From positions 1 through 45,614 of IMG/VR virus record IMGVR_UViG_3300039449_000033: a stretch of 45,614 bases of DNA; one strand, written 5' to 3'. Source of the stretch: a virus. Position numbers and translations under genes: made by a program. Below the pieces are notes generated by a model that did not search any database, had not been told where the DNA came from, and was given only the letters and a program-made list of their open reading frames with translations. This document shows, in pieces, positions 37,582-44,733 of the stretch. The first letter of the stretch is position 1, and every line of letters starts with the position of its first letter.

Positions 37582-37748
37582 TCGCCTCCATCCGCACCAG
37601 CAACCCGTTCACCCGCGCCGCTCTGCCCACCCTAGGCCGCGCCCCGTGGATCATCGTCACCGACAGCCGGATCATCGACCTGGACAAGAGCGATTGGTCC
37701 GAGATCACCCCGCCCGCGCATGTCTGCGACCAGATCGGAGGCAAGTGA
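37578..37748 (+). CDS. small hypothetical protein
   Basis: A 56-residue ORF starting with GTG in a GTGA overlap with the lipoprotein stop and ending in a TGATG junction with the next gene. The sequence (RTSNPFTRAALPTLGRAPWI, IVTDSRIIDLDKSDWSEI) has compact beta-like strands and good codon use. The junctions at both ends make it convincing as a coupled gene. Function unknown. Confidence 0.6.
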   Translation: MIASIRTSNPFTRAALPTLGRAPWIIVTDSRIIDLDKSDWSEITPPAHVCDQIGGK

Positions 37749-38137
37749 TGGACGTGTTCAAGATGGACGTCCTTGCGCTGTCTTCGAAGTACAGCGTCCC
37801 GGAAGGATGGGAAGTCTACATCTGGGAAACCATCAACATGGACACCCCGAATGAGGCGATCCAGTTCACTGGCGCGGTGGTGAACGAGACGTTCAAGTCT
37901 GGCCCCCGCAAGGGTCGGAAGAACTTCGCAAAACGCGACAAGTCCACCGAGATGAAGCTGGTGATGACGCGTCCAGAACTTCACGCCTTTCGTGAGAACT
38001 GGGGCGCTGAGAACGGGAAATGCCCTGCCTGCTTAGGCGAGGGGCAGGTGTTCCAAAGCTGGAACCATGAAACCGGCACGACCTACCGCGACTGCAAGCG
38101 TTGCAAAGCGTCCGGCGCCTTCACCCCTACCCAGTGA
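37748..38137 (+). CDS. hypothetical protein with zinc-ribbon (DnaJ-like) motif
   Basis: 129 residues. The N-terminal part (MDVFKMDVLALSSKYSVPEG; YIWETINMDTPNEAIQFTGA) has no known fold. The C terminus holds CPACLGEGQVFQSWNHETGT and CKRCKASG, the CxxCxGxG spacing of a DnaJ-type zinc ribbon that can bind unfolded protein or nucleic acid. Starts in TGATG with the previous gene. Confidence 0.6.
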   Translation: MDVFKMDVLALSSKYSVPEGWEVYIWETINMDTPNEAIQFTGAVVNETFKSGPRKGRKNFAKRDKSTEMKLVMTRPELHAFRENWGAENGKCPACLGEGQVFQSWNHETGTTYRDCKRCKASGAFTPTQ

Positions 38138-38149
38138 CGCCTTTGCCCA

Positions 38150-38175
38150 CCGGTCCTGCCGCTACGCGGGACCGG
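38150..38175 (+). other. intergenic hairpin
   Basis: CCGGTCC ... GGACCGG with an inner CCGC/GCGG pair and a three-base loop, in the gap before the next start at 38206. No T-run follows, so attenuation or mRNA stability is more likely than termination. Confidence 0.45.
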
Positions 38176-38205
38176 GACGCCAAGTCATCGCACGGAGGAT
38201 AGAAC

Positions 38206-38436
38206 ATGCCCCGACAGTACGATCGCCACATTTCCGCAGACGCAATGGACGACGAGCCCATTGGCGCTATGCGCGTTCTCGCCGCCGTTATCATCCTGTC
38301 CATGGCCGCTGCCGTGATTGGCTTGGCCCTGATGGCACCGTGGGTTTCGGCATGGATGGACAACACCCGCCCAGCTGCCTGTGACGCCTACCGCGGCGCT
38401 GAGGTGGCTGCCTGCATCAATGAGCTTGCCCGATGA
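38206..38436 (+). CDS. small inner-membrane protein
   Basis: 76 residues with one transmembrane segment (about 25-45, VLAAVIILSMAAAVIGLALM). The short C-terminal tail has two Cys (AACDAYRGAEVAACINELAR). GGAGG stands seven bases upstream. No family recognised. It may act in the envelope together with the lipoprotein. Confidence 0.65.
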   Translation: MPRQYDRHISADAMDDEPIGAMRVLAAVIILSMAAAVIGLALMAPWVSAWMDNTRPAACDAYRGAEVAACINELAR

Positions 38437-38570
38437 TGCTCGGCCCGAACCACGCCCCCAACCCCAAGCAGGACGCGCTGCTGGATCAGATCCTGGCCGA
38501 GCGAGCTGCGATCGAAGCGAAGCGCTTCAAGCTGGCCCCGCGCCCCTCGAAAGACGGAGACGAAAAATGA
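38433..38570 (+). CDS. small hypothetical protein
   Basis: A 45-residue ORF (MMLGPNHAPNPKQDALLDQI, LAERAAIEAKRFKLAPRPSK), starting and ending in ATGA overlaps. The helix in the middle is amphipathic. A real gene is likely because both junctions are coupled. Function unknown. Confidence 0.55.
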   Translation: MMLGPNHAPNPKQDALLDQILAERAAIEAKRFKLAPRPSKDGDEK

Positions 38571-38893
38571 CCGACTACAACGACGGTAAGTGGCACGGAC
38601 ACAATGGCGAGCGATGCCCCGTGCACGCTCAGACTGTGGTGGAAGTGGTTTATCACGGCCTTGAGGGTAAACCTGCATACCGCACGCAGCCTGCGGTCGA
38701 TCTGAACTGGCTTAACTCGAAGCTAATCATCGCCTTCCGCGTCATCAAAGAATATCGCGAACCGCGCGAGTTCTGGGCTGTCCAGAACGGAAATATCCAC
38801 GTTGGAATGTGGGATGACGTCCAGATCGCAGCGGGCATTGCTTCGGGAAACGACGCCTACGAGTTCATTCATCTGCGTGAGGTGCTGGAATGA
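38567..38893 (+). CDS. hypothetical protein
   Basis: 108 residues from the ATG at 38567. HGHNGERCPVHAQTVVEVVY and FRVIKEYREPREFWAVQNGN suggest a small mixed alpha/beta fold seen in phage early proteins. No function assigned. ATGA-coupled. Confidence 0.6.
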   Translation: MTDYNDGKWHGHNGERCPVHAQTVVEVVYHGLEGKPAYRTQPAVDLNWLNSKLIIAFRVIKEYREPREFWAVQNGNIHVGMWDDVQIAAGIASGNDAYEFIHLREVLE

Positions 38894-39180
38894 GCACCCC
38901 CAACGCATCCCAATTCATCGCATCGATCCGCAACAACCGCTACTGCGACCTGACGCAATCCGAGGTGGCCTATCTGGTCGAGCGCATCCAGGCGGGCGAG
39001 ATCGTCGCTGCTGGTGATGGCTGCTGTGAGACGTCCGCCACGATGGAACGCATCCGTGCAGGCGTTCACAGCCGCATCTACGACGTGGCCGAGGCCAACG
39101 CGCTCGGCAACATCGCTCACGCTGAAGCCTACGTGCCCGGCTACGCCCGTCATGCGGAACGGCGGGAGGCGGGGGAATGA
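38890..39180 (+). CDS. hypothetical protein
   Basis: 96 residues. DLTQSEVAYLVERIQAGEIV is an amphipathic helix pair; there are two adjacent Cys in AAGDGCCETSATMERI. No domain recognised. ATGA-coupled at both ends. Confidence 0.55.
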   Translation: MSTPNASQFIASIRNNRYCDLTQSEVAYLVERIQAGEIVAAGDGCCETSATMERIRAGVHSRIYDVAEANALGNIAHAEAYVPGYARHAERREAGE

Positions 39181-39464
39181 CCTTCCACAACTACCGCTAC
39201 AACCCCACCACCAAGCAGACGGAAGCGGCACCCATCGACCGGGATGCGTGGAACGCTTGGTTCGCGGACATCGAGGCCGTGCGGCTTGCGGATCAGGCCA
39301 CCAGCGGCCGGATCAACGGCCAGCCCCGCCACACCGCGATCACCGGCACCCTGCCCTGCCATCACTGCGAGGGCTTGGGCTTCATCCAATACGACGCCGG
39401 CTTCACCGAGACGATGGCCGTTTGCGACTGCTCACACTGCGGCGGCACCGGCTGGCGCAAGTAA
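39177..39464 (+). CDS. zinc-ribbon protein, DnaJ-like
   Basis: 95 residues. The C-terminal CHHCEGLGFIQYDAGFTETM and CDCSHCGGTGWRK reproduce two CxxCxGxG-like zinc-binding halves. The N-terminal part (HNYRYNPTTKQTEAAPIDRD) is unassigned. It resembles the second zinc-ribbon gene at 37748 in its motif but not overall. Confidence 0.6.
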   Translation: MTFHNYRYNPTTKQTEAAPIDRDAWNAWFADIEAVRLADQATSGRINGQPRHTAITGTLPCHHCEGLGFIQYDAGFTETMAVCDCSHCGGTGWRK

Positions 39465-39479
39465 CCTGGAGGACACGCT

Positions 39480-39731
39480 ATGAAACACGCCGAAATCACG
39501 AACTACCGCGCCGTCCTGATCGACCCGTTCAGCATCGGCCAGATGTCCTGCGCCCGCATCCGCGCCCAGGTCGCCCGCGAGGCGATGGATCGCGCGGCAC
39601 CGGTGGCGTTCATGAACCTCAGCGACCCGTTCGGCCCCTGCGACACGTCGGCCGCATCGCTGCAGACCATCCACAATTTCGCCCGCGACATCCGCACGTA
39701 TCAGGCGGTGCTGGCTCAGGAGGATAACTGA
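39480..39731 (+). CDS. hypothetical protein upstream of ERF
   Basis: 83 residues, with GGAGG nine bases upstream, the first non-overlapping start after 38206. Helical (GQMSCARIRAQVAREAMDRA; SLQTIHNFARDIRTYQAVLA). It ends in a TGATG junction with the annealing-protein gene. Confidence 0.55.
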   Translation: MKHAEITNYRAVLIDPFSIGQMSCARIRAQVAREAMDRAAPVAFMNLSDPFGPCDTSAASLQTIHNFARDIRTYQAVLAQEDN

Positions 39732-40318
39732 TGGAAACCGTCTATGACGCGCTTGCCGACGCGCAAGCTAAGATCGCCGTCCCGAAAGGCCGCAACAACG
39801 ACTTCGGCGGCTACAAGTACCGCAAGGCCGAGGACATCATCACCGCTTTTCGCGCCGCAAATATCACTGGCGCATCCTTGATGCTGACCGACCGGCTGGA
39901 GGAAATCGGCGGGCAGATCTTTGTCGTCGCATCGGCGGTCCTGACATTCGGTGGCGAGAAGATCGTGGCCGAGGCTGCCGCGATGCACTCCCTGACCAAG
40001 AAAGGCATGGACGCAAGTCAGATCACCGGCAGCGCATCCAGCTACGCCCGCAAGTATGCCCTACAGGGTCTGTTCGCGATCGATGATGGCGAGGCCGATC
40101 CTGACAGCCGCGACAACCGGAAGGAAAACGGCAACGACATGGAGGCGCATCACGGCGATGCCGTGAAAGAGGCCGTCGGCTGCTTCGATAAGGCGGACAC
40201 GATAGACGCCGCTAACGCCATCTGGAGGGACCTGCCGGCGCCGCTGAAAGCCGACCAGCGCGTGATCGACGCGGCCAAGGCTGCGAAGGCGCGGAACAAG
40301 CCGCAGGTGGCAGCATGA
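39731..40318 (+). CDS. ERF-family ssDNA annealing protein
   Basis: 195 residues. N-terminal ERF features are NNDFGGYKYRKAEDIITAFR, a later LTKKGMDASQITGSASSYAR and KYALQGLFAIDDGEADPD, all in the expected order for the single-strand annealing family of P22 Erf. The C-terminal 60 residues are a linker and helix. It would anneal DNA ends during phage recombination. No exonuclease gene is evident beside it. Confidence 0.88.
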   Translation: METVYDALADAQAKIAVPKGRNNDFGGYKYRKAEDIITAFRAANITGASLMLTDRLEEIGGQIFVVASAVLTFGGEKIVAEAAAMHSLTKKGMDASQITGSASSYARKYALQGLFAIDDGEADPDSRDNRKENGNDMEAHHGDAVKEAVGCFDKADTIDAANAIWRDLPAPLKADQRVIDAAKAAKARNKPQVAA

Positions 40319-40689
40319 CCGCGCTGGATCATCTGATCGAGGCGGTGGAGGCGGGCGAAATCAGCAAGGGCGTCACCGGCCTAAAAGCTTTTGAGCAATT
40401 TTCTCGGAATGCCTTCGGACTGTACCAAAGCAATGCAGCGTGGCGCGCGTACGGCGGCTCCCTAGACGCCGCCCTTGCGCTGCATGAGGCGCTGCTGCCG
40501 GGGTGGCGAATGGATGCCTTGTGGCAAGGAGGAACGCTCTGCCGTAACGAGAACGATTGGTCGTGCAGGCTTCGGTGCGCTTCCGAAAAACGGCGCGCTA
40601 TCGAGAATGATGAGCGGGAGGCGCTTCCCACCCCCGCCCGCGCGTGGCTCCTCGCCATCCTGCGCGCTTACCGTTCGGTGCAGGCATGA
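40315..40689 (+). CDS. phage ABA-sandwich-like protein
   Basis: 124 residues. DAALALHEALLPGWRMDALW and a later EREALPTPARAWLLAILRAY fit the small phage ABA-sandwich family that is common in early regions. No function known. ATGA-coupled to ERF and to the next gene. Confidence 0.65.
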   Translation: MTALDHLIEAVEAGEISKGVTGLKAFEQFSRNAFGLYQSNAAWRAYGGSLDAALALHEALLPGWRMDALWQGGTLCRNENDWSCRLRCASEKRRAIENDEREALPTPARAWLLAILRAYRSVQA

Positions 40690-40889
40690 CCCCCGTCCAG
40701 CCTGACACCCCTCCGTTCTACACGGTCGACCAACTCTGCGCCGCCTATCAAGCGCAGGTCGATCGCGGATGGGATGGCGACGTGGGCCGCACAGCAGCAG
40801 CGATGACGCTGGTGGGACCTCAGGCACCGGACGAGGCGGTGGATCATGTCGCGTCGATGATCCGGCAGGCGTGGGAGGAACGGCGGTGA
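40686..40889 (+). CDS. small hypothetical protein
   Basis: 67 residues from the ATG at 40686 in an ATGA overlap. FYTVDQLCAAYQAQVDRGWD and EAVDHVASMIRQAWEERR are helical. Unknown family. Confidence 0.5.
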   Translation: MTPVQPDTPPFYTVDQLCAAYQAQVDRGWDGDVGRTAAAMTLVGPQAPDEAVDHVASMIRQAWEERR

Positions 40890-41302
40890 CCGATAAAGCC
40901 CCCGACCTGCTGCTGCAGATCACCCCGGCGGGCATCATGCCCTACGCCCTGCACAGCGACGCCATGCTGGCCGGACTGCCGATGGGACAGGTGTTGACCG
41001 CCACGCCGCGCAAGGGCCGCACAGTGCCCCGCAACAGCGCGTACTGGGCTGGCTTACAGACGGCGATCAAGGCGACCGACGCATGGCCCACGCCCGACCA
41101 CCTGCACCAGGATCTCAAGCGCCTGTGCGGATACGTGGACTGGTACGCCAACCCGCTGACGGGACGCGACGAGATGCGTGTGCAATCGACCGCCTTCGCC
41201 AAGATGAGTGAGGCTGAGTTCGCGCTGTACTTCCGCATGGCGCAGATGCGGTTCACCGAAAAGATGGGTTTCGATCCTTGGGCAAGGGAGAATGCGGCAT
41301 GA
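40886..41302 (+). CDS. DUF1367-like phage protein
   Basis: 138 residues from a GTG at 40886 in GTGA overlap. ATPRKGRTVPRNSAYWAGLQ, then DHLHQDLKRLCGYVDWYANP and MSEAEFALYFRMAQMRFTEK follow a phage family resembling DUF1367 or NinX-like proteins, of unknown biochemical role in recombination/replication. ATGA-coupled to the next gene. Confidence 0.65.
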   Translation: MTDKAPDLLLQITPAGIMPYALHSDAMLAGLPMGQVLTATPRKGRTVPRNSAYWAGLQTAIKATDAWPTPDHLHQDLKRLCGYVDWYANPLTGRDEMRVQSTAFAKMSEAEFALYFRMAQMRFTEKMGFDPWARENAA

Positions 41303-42135
41303 ACCCTTACATTTTGCCAGATGGGAACGTGCAAATCGCGTTCAGCGGCGGCCGCACCAGCGCGTTCATGCTGCATCAGATCATGGATGCCAACGGCGGC
41401 CTGCCGGATAGGTGTCAAGTCATCTTCACGAATACCGGGCGGGAGATGCCGGAGACGATCGATTTCGTAGAGGACTGCTCTCAGCGATGGGGCGTGAAGA
41501 TTTGGGCTTTAGAATACCGCGCCAAGACTAATGGCAACGAGCTCACGCATGGCTTTGAGGAAGTCGCCCTGAGTAATGCGAGCATGGACGGAGAGCCGTT
41601 CATCGACGTCATGAGGTACTTTGGCTTCGTCCCGAATATGGAAGCTGACTTTTGCTCTCATGAGCTAAAGACGAGAACCGCCAAGCGCTTCTGCGCCGAT
41701 CGTCTCGGCTGGAAGAACTGGCATACGGCACTCGGCATCCGCTCTGATGAAAAGGGTCGCTTGCTGAAAGTCCAGCCTCGCGAACGGTATCGCGTTTGGT
41801 ACCCTCTAAACATCGCCAAAGTAAGCAAACACGATGTGGCGTTATTCTGGCGAAAACAGCCGTTCGACCTTCGGTTATCTAACATCAAGGGCAAAACGCC
41901 TTTGGGCAACTGCGACGGCTGCTTCAAAAAATCCGAGGCGAACCGCGCAGCTCTTGCCCGTGACTATCCAAAGCGCGCTGCTTGGTGGGCTGAGCAAGAG
42001 GCCAGGTTCGGCGGAGAGTTCCGCCTTAACCAGCCGTGGGGCTCAATGATTGATTACGTAGCTAAGCAGGGCGACTGGATCTTCAACGACGAAAACGCCC
42101 TCTGCCAAGCCGATGGTGGGGAGTGCACAGTATGA
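41299..42135 (+). CDS. PAPS-reductase-family (PP-loop) protein
   Basis: 278 residues from the ATG at 41299. Near the N terminus IAFSGGRTSAFMLHQIM is the PP-loop (SGGxTS) of ATP-pyrophosphatase/PAPS reductase proteins; VIFTNTGREMPETIDFVEDC follows as the usual second motif. Cys pairs occur at ADFCSHELKTRTAKRFC and NCDGCFKK, possibly metal-binding. Related phage proteins are thought to be involved in nucleotide or DNA sulfur chemistry, or sulfur metabolism, but no partner genes are present. Its base use is more AT-rich than its neighbours, suggesting transfer. Confidence 0.82.
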   Translation: MNPYILPDGNVQIAFSGGRTSAFMLHQIMDANGGLPDRCQVIFTNTGREMPETIDFVEDCSQRWGVKIWALEYRAKTNGNELTHGFEEVALSNASMDGEPFIDVMRYFGFVPNMEADFCSHELKTRTAKRFCADRLGWKNWHTALGIRSDEKGRLLKVQPRERYRVWYPLNIAKVSKHDVALFWRKQPFDLRLSNIKGKTPLGNCDGCFKKSEANRAALARDYPKRAAWWAEQEARFGGEFRLNQPWGSMIDYVAKQGDWIFNDENALCQADGGECTV

Positions 42136-42320
42136 CCGCTCAACCCCGCCACTCGCCCTGCGTAGAGGTGCCCAACCCGGAAGCCGCGGCATGTCTCGGC
42201 AAGGAGGCATTCGACAGCCCGAAGCTTGCCCATGACGTGCTGGCGAAGCGGCGGACCCGTGAAGCGCGCGTCGTCTATCGGTGCAGCTTCTGCCACCAGT
42301 ACCACCTGGGGAGGCCGTGA
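42132..42320 (+). CDS. small zinc-finger-like protein
   Basis: 62 residues from the ATG at 42132. AAACLGKEAFDSPKLAHDVL and a C-terminal VYRCSFCHQYHLGRP with CxxC and His residues give a probable single zinc knuckle, a common form of small phage RNA/DNA-binding proteins. ATGA overlaps on both sides. Confidence 0.55.
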   Translation: MTAQPRHSPCVEVPNPEAAACLGKEAFDSPKLAHDVLAKRRTREARVVYRCSFCHQYHLGRP

Positions 42321-42721
42321 TGAGCGCGCGGTTTGGCAACCTCAGCGGGAAACCACCGCTTGGCTTGAAGCACCAGCCGCAGACCCGCGATGGCAAGCGC
42401 AAGGCCAAGCCGGGCGAGTGCCACGCGATCCGCCAGAGCGCACGGGGCGAGGCCTGCACGCTGCGACTGCCCTGCTGCAACGGCGACCCAGCCACGACCG
42501 TCCTGGCTCACCTGCGCCTCTTTGGCACCGCGGGCATGGGACAGAAGCCAGCCGATTACGCCGCCGTCTATGCGTGCCATGCCTGCCATGACGCGCTGGA
42601 CCGCAGAGACATGATGACCGCCGGGCAATGCGGGATGGAAGACATCCTGCGCGCCCTTCTGGAAACCCACCGCAGGCTCGCCGCAAAGGCCCTGCTGCAC
42701 ATGGGAAGGCTAGAGCCATGA
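42320..42721 (+). CDS. DUF1364 HNH-like nuclease
   Basis: 133 residues from the ATG at 42320 in a TGATG junction. CTLRLPCCNGDPATTVLAHL, then YACHACHDALDRR are the DUF1364 marks (Cys-rich with HNH-like His/Cys). Members are recombination-region nucleases of lambdoid phages. The catalytic His is expected in TVLAHLR. No frameshift is seen. Confidence 0.85.
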   Translation: MSARFGNLSGKPPLGLKHQPQTRDGKRKAKPGECHAIRQSARGEACTLRLPCCNGDPATTVLAHLRLFGTAGMGQKPADYAAVYACHACHDALDRRDMMTAGQCGMEDILRALLETHRRLAAKALLHMGRLEP

Positions 42722-42828
42722 CCCCCACGCCCCCTGTCCTGCGCATCGGGACGATCACCATCATCGGCGCTGCGGAGATCGCGGCTTTTCGCGCCAGGAT
42801 GCAGGCGCTGTTCGGAGAACGCACATGA
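42718..42828 (+). CDS. very small hypothetical protein
   Basis: A 36-residue ORF (MTPTPPVLRIGTITIIGAAE, IAAFRARMQALFGERT). ATGA overlaps at both ends with DUF1364 and the next gene make it likely to be translated. A hydrophobic stretch and basic tail; unknown role. Confidence 0.5.
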   Translation: MTPTPPVLRIGTITIIGAAEIAAFRARMQALFGERT

Positions 42829-43178
42829 CCACCACGGATAAGCTGAGCGACCTGGGCTGGGCGATGGAGGCCATCAGGTCTGAGGAAAAATGGTCCGCAG
42901 AAGATTGGTCATGCCCGTATGAGCCAAGCGACGGGCACCACGCGGTCGCGACAATCCTCAATGCCATTATCAGGGGTGAGCTGGTCCGCCCCGCGTCGCA
43001 GGCTGCCCCCGCCCCGTCTGATGCGCGGCGGGAGGCGGCGGCGCACGCAAATTCTTGGTTGCGTGCTGCACTACGCTGCAAGGATTGGAATTGGGATGCT
43101 GATCAGCGTGAACTCGCAGAGCGCGCGTGCAGCGACCTCCGCGCCGCCCTGTCCACCCCCACGGAGGAACGCCAGTGA
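42825..43178 (+). CDS. hypothetical protein
   Basis: 117 residues. DLGWAMEAIRSEEKWSAEDW and a Trp-rich C terminus (ALRCKDWNWDADQRELAERA) without known domain. Its stop lies in the duplicated sequence GGAGGAACGCCAGTGAC that recurs at 43279. Confidence 0.55.
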   Translation: MTTTDKLSDLGWAMEAIRSEEKWSAEDWSCPYEPSDGHHAVATILNAIIRGELVRPASQAAPAPSDARREAAAHANSWLRAALRCKDWNWDADQRELAERACSDLRAALSTPTEERQ

Positions 43179-43179
43179 C
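43163..43179 (+). repeat. junction repeat A, copy 1
   Basis: GGAGGAACGCCAGTGAC, covering the Shine-Dalgarno, the stop of one gene and the GTG start of the next. Identical to 43279-43295. Confidence 0.75.
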
Positions 43180-43294
43180 GCCATATCCGTATTTACCCAA
43201 GCCCAACCCAAAAACGATGGCCGAGGTTGTCCGAATTCAGGCGGCACGGTTTGGCATCGTCATTGGAACCACGATAAAGGAGGAACGCCAGTGA
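43175..43294 (+). CDS. very small hypothetical protein in repeat-bounded cassette
   Basis: 39 residues from a GTG in GTGA overlap (MTPYPYLPKPNPKTMAEVVR, IQAARFGIVIGTTIKEERQ). It is bounded at both ends by the same 17-bp junction sequence, so it looks inserted or duplicated as a module. An internal ATG would give MAEVVRIQAARFG. Real expression is uncertain. Confidence 0.45.
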   Translation: MTPYPYLPKPNPKTMAEVVRIQAARFGIVIGTTIKEERQ

Positions 43295-43295
43295 C
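43279..43295 (+). repeat. junction repeat A, copy 2
   Basis: GGAGGAACGCCAGTGAC, second copy, again at a GTGA stop/start junction with its Shine-Dalgarno. Confidence 0.75.
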
Positions 43296-43929
43296 CGACG
43301 CAAGCACCACCGGGGAAGTTAAACGGCTGATCGAGCGGCTGATGCTAAATACCCCTGTCATCACGCAAGATCACATGGACGCAGCTACGGACATCATGCC
43401 CCAAGCATCGCGCATGATCCGCGCCCTCGTCGCCGAACGTGACGCTGAGATCCAGCGGGCGGAAGCGGCTGAGCGGGAACTGCACACGCTGACCACGGCG
43501 GGAATAATTGAGGTGGCTATACGAAATCCGTCGGTCATGGACTACATGAAGCATTGGGAAAGCCGCGCAGAGCGTGCTGAAGCCGAGATTACCCAATTCT
43601 GCGCACAGGCGGCGCTGGCCTGGAAGGCGGGGCGGGATGCTGCGGCGGCAGTGACGGCGCAGACGTTGCGCCAGGACATGCCTGACGCCGAGAACGTTCT
43701 GCCGCCTGACCGATTTGACGAGGGTACCAGCGCAGCCTACGAGAACATCGCCGCCCTCACACCCCCCGCCTACCTATCCGCCGCGCTGACTGCCCGGCTG
43801 GATGCGGAATGGAATGCTGCGATCGAGGCGGCGGGCAATTTGGAGAGTGTCCACGGCTATTCCAACGCCGTGCCCCGTCACCGCATCCGCGCCCTTCGCC
43901 GTGCTGCCCCCATGGAGGGAGAGGCATGA
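43291..43929 (+). CDS. coiled-coil hypothetical protein
   Basis: 212 residues from the GTG at 43291, with AAGGAGG upstream. Residues about 50-100 form a charged coiled coil (LVAERDAEIQRAEAAERELH). The C-terminal half contains short helices rich in Ala (DAEWNAAIEAAGNLESVHGY). No enzyme motif. Long upstream extension in the same frame is rejected because of the strong start signal here. Confidence 0.6.
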   Translation: MTDASTTGEVKRLIERLMLNTPVITQDHMDAATDIMPQASRMIRALVAERDAEIQRAEAAERELHTLTTAGIIEVAIRNPSVMDYMKHWESRAERAEAEITQFCAQAALAWKAGRDAAAAVTAQTLRQDMPDAENVLPPDRFDEGTSAAYENIAALTPPAYLSAALTARLDAEWNAAIEAAGNLESVHGYSNAVPRHRIRALRRAAPMEGEA

Positions 43930-44216
43930 GCGTGCCGCGGAAGATCTGGGTCGATGACGTGTCTGCGGCTTATCCGAACATCGCGTTCGTGGATAACGGC
44001 AGCGAGGATGTGTACCACCACGACGACGTGGTGCGGGAACTGGTGGAGGCGCTGGAGCCCTTCGCGCGCTACATGCACACCGATGAGGGGCGGATGGATT
44101 GCGATCACAAGGGCGCGCCGTTTCCCGATCATCAGGGTGTCGGCTGGATATACCTGACGCATGGCCATTTCCGCCGCGCCCGCGCCGCCCTCGCCAAGAT
44201 CGCACAGGAGGGATGA
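43926..44216 (+). CDS. hypothetical protein
   Basis: 96 residues from the ATG at 43926. VYHHDDVVRELVEALEPFAR and DEGRMDCDHKGAPFPDHQGV have no named family. The last residues AKIAQEG are identical to the end of the next gene, because the 3' 25 bp are repeated. Confidence 0.55.
   Translation: MSVPRKIWVDDVSAAYPNIAFVDNGSEDVYHHDDVVRELVEALEPFARYMHTDEGRMDCDHKGAPFPDHQGVGWIYLTHGHFRRARAALAKIAQEG
44192..44216 (+). repeat. junction repeat B, copy 1
   Basis: A 25-bp sequence starting CGCCAAGATCGCACAGGAGG and ending at the stop and next ATG. Identical to 44410-44434. It holds a GGAGGG Shine-Dalgarno and an ATGA overlap. Confidence 0.8.
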
Positions 44217-44434
44217 CCGTGCCCTACATTCCAGCGGCTGACTATGCACGAATGCTCGTTTCTCTTGAGGCTGACGACAACGTAAGCTGGTGCCAAGAGT
44301 GCGGTGCATTTCTCTACCAAGATGAGAAATGCACCGTCGATGACTTTGATGGGTGTTGGTTCGCAGCAATCGGCCAAGAAAAGTATCGGTCATCGTGCAA
44401 GCGCCATCGCGCCAAGATCGCACAGGAGGGATGA
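44213..44434 (+). CDS. small Cys-containing protein in repeat-bounded cassette
   Basis: 73 residues from the ATG at 44213. SWCQECGAFLYQDEKCTVDD followed by DGCWFAAIGQEKY has a CxxC and further Cys, suggesting a small zinc-binding protein. It is bounded by 25-bp direct repeats and ends with the same AKIAQEG as the previous gene. Unknown role. Confidence 0.55.
   Translation: MTVPYIPAADYARMLVSLEADDNVSWCQECGAFLYQDEKCTVDDFDGCWFAAIGQEKYRSSCKRHRAKIAQEG
44410..44434 (+). repeat. junction repeat B, copy 2
   Basis: Second copy of the 25-bp repeat, ending at the stop of the small gene and overlapping the next start. Confidence 0.8.
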
Positions 44435-44733
44435 TGGGATACCCAGAACCGCCGCTTGACCTGAACCAGGCTGCCAATCGGCTTGGCATCTCCCGGCGAA
44501 CCCTCTCAGCGGCAATACAGTCGCTGCGGCACTACGAATTGCGCGGCCGGAAGAAAGTGTTCTATCCCGAACACATCGCCGTGCTACGGAAGGAAATGCA
44601 CGAATGCGCCTCGAACTCGTCTGGCGGGAAGGCTGGGCCTATATCCACGGCACCGCACCTGATGGCAAGCGGGTCCGAAAATCTGCAAAAACTCGCGATC
44701 CTGTGCAGGCCGAAGCGCAGCGTTCGGCACTAG
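44431..44733 (+). CDS. excisionase-like HTH protein
   Basis: 100 residues from the ATG at 44431. DLNQAANRLGISRRTLSAAI and KKVFYPEHIAVLRKEM form a MerR/Xis-type winged helix-turn-helix (about 10-55), as in phage excisionases. The last 43 codons lie inside the integrase gene in another frame. Its place directly before int fits Xis, which would steer Int toward excision. Confidence 0.7.
   Translation: MMGYPEPPLDLNQAANRLGISRRTLSAAIQSLRHYELRGRKKVFYPEHIAVLRKEMHECASNSSGGKAGPISTAPHLMASGSENLQKLAILCRPKRSVRH

Noticed and set aside
41299-42135. Part of a DNA phosphorothioation (Dnd-like) system
   Set aside because: Only the PAPS-reductase-like protein is present; no cysteine desulfurase, DndB, DndD or similar genes were seen nearby.
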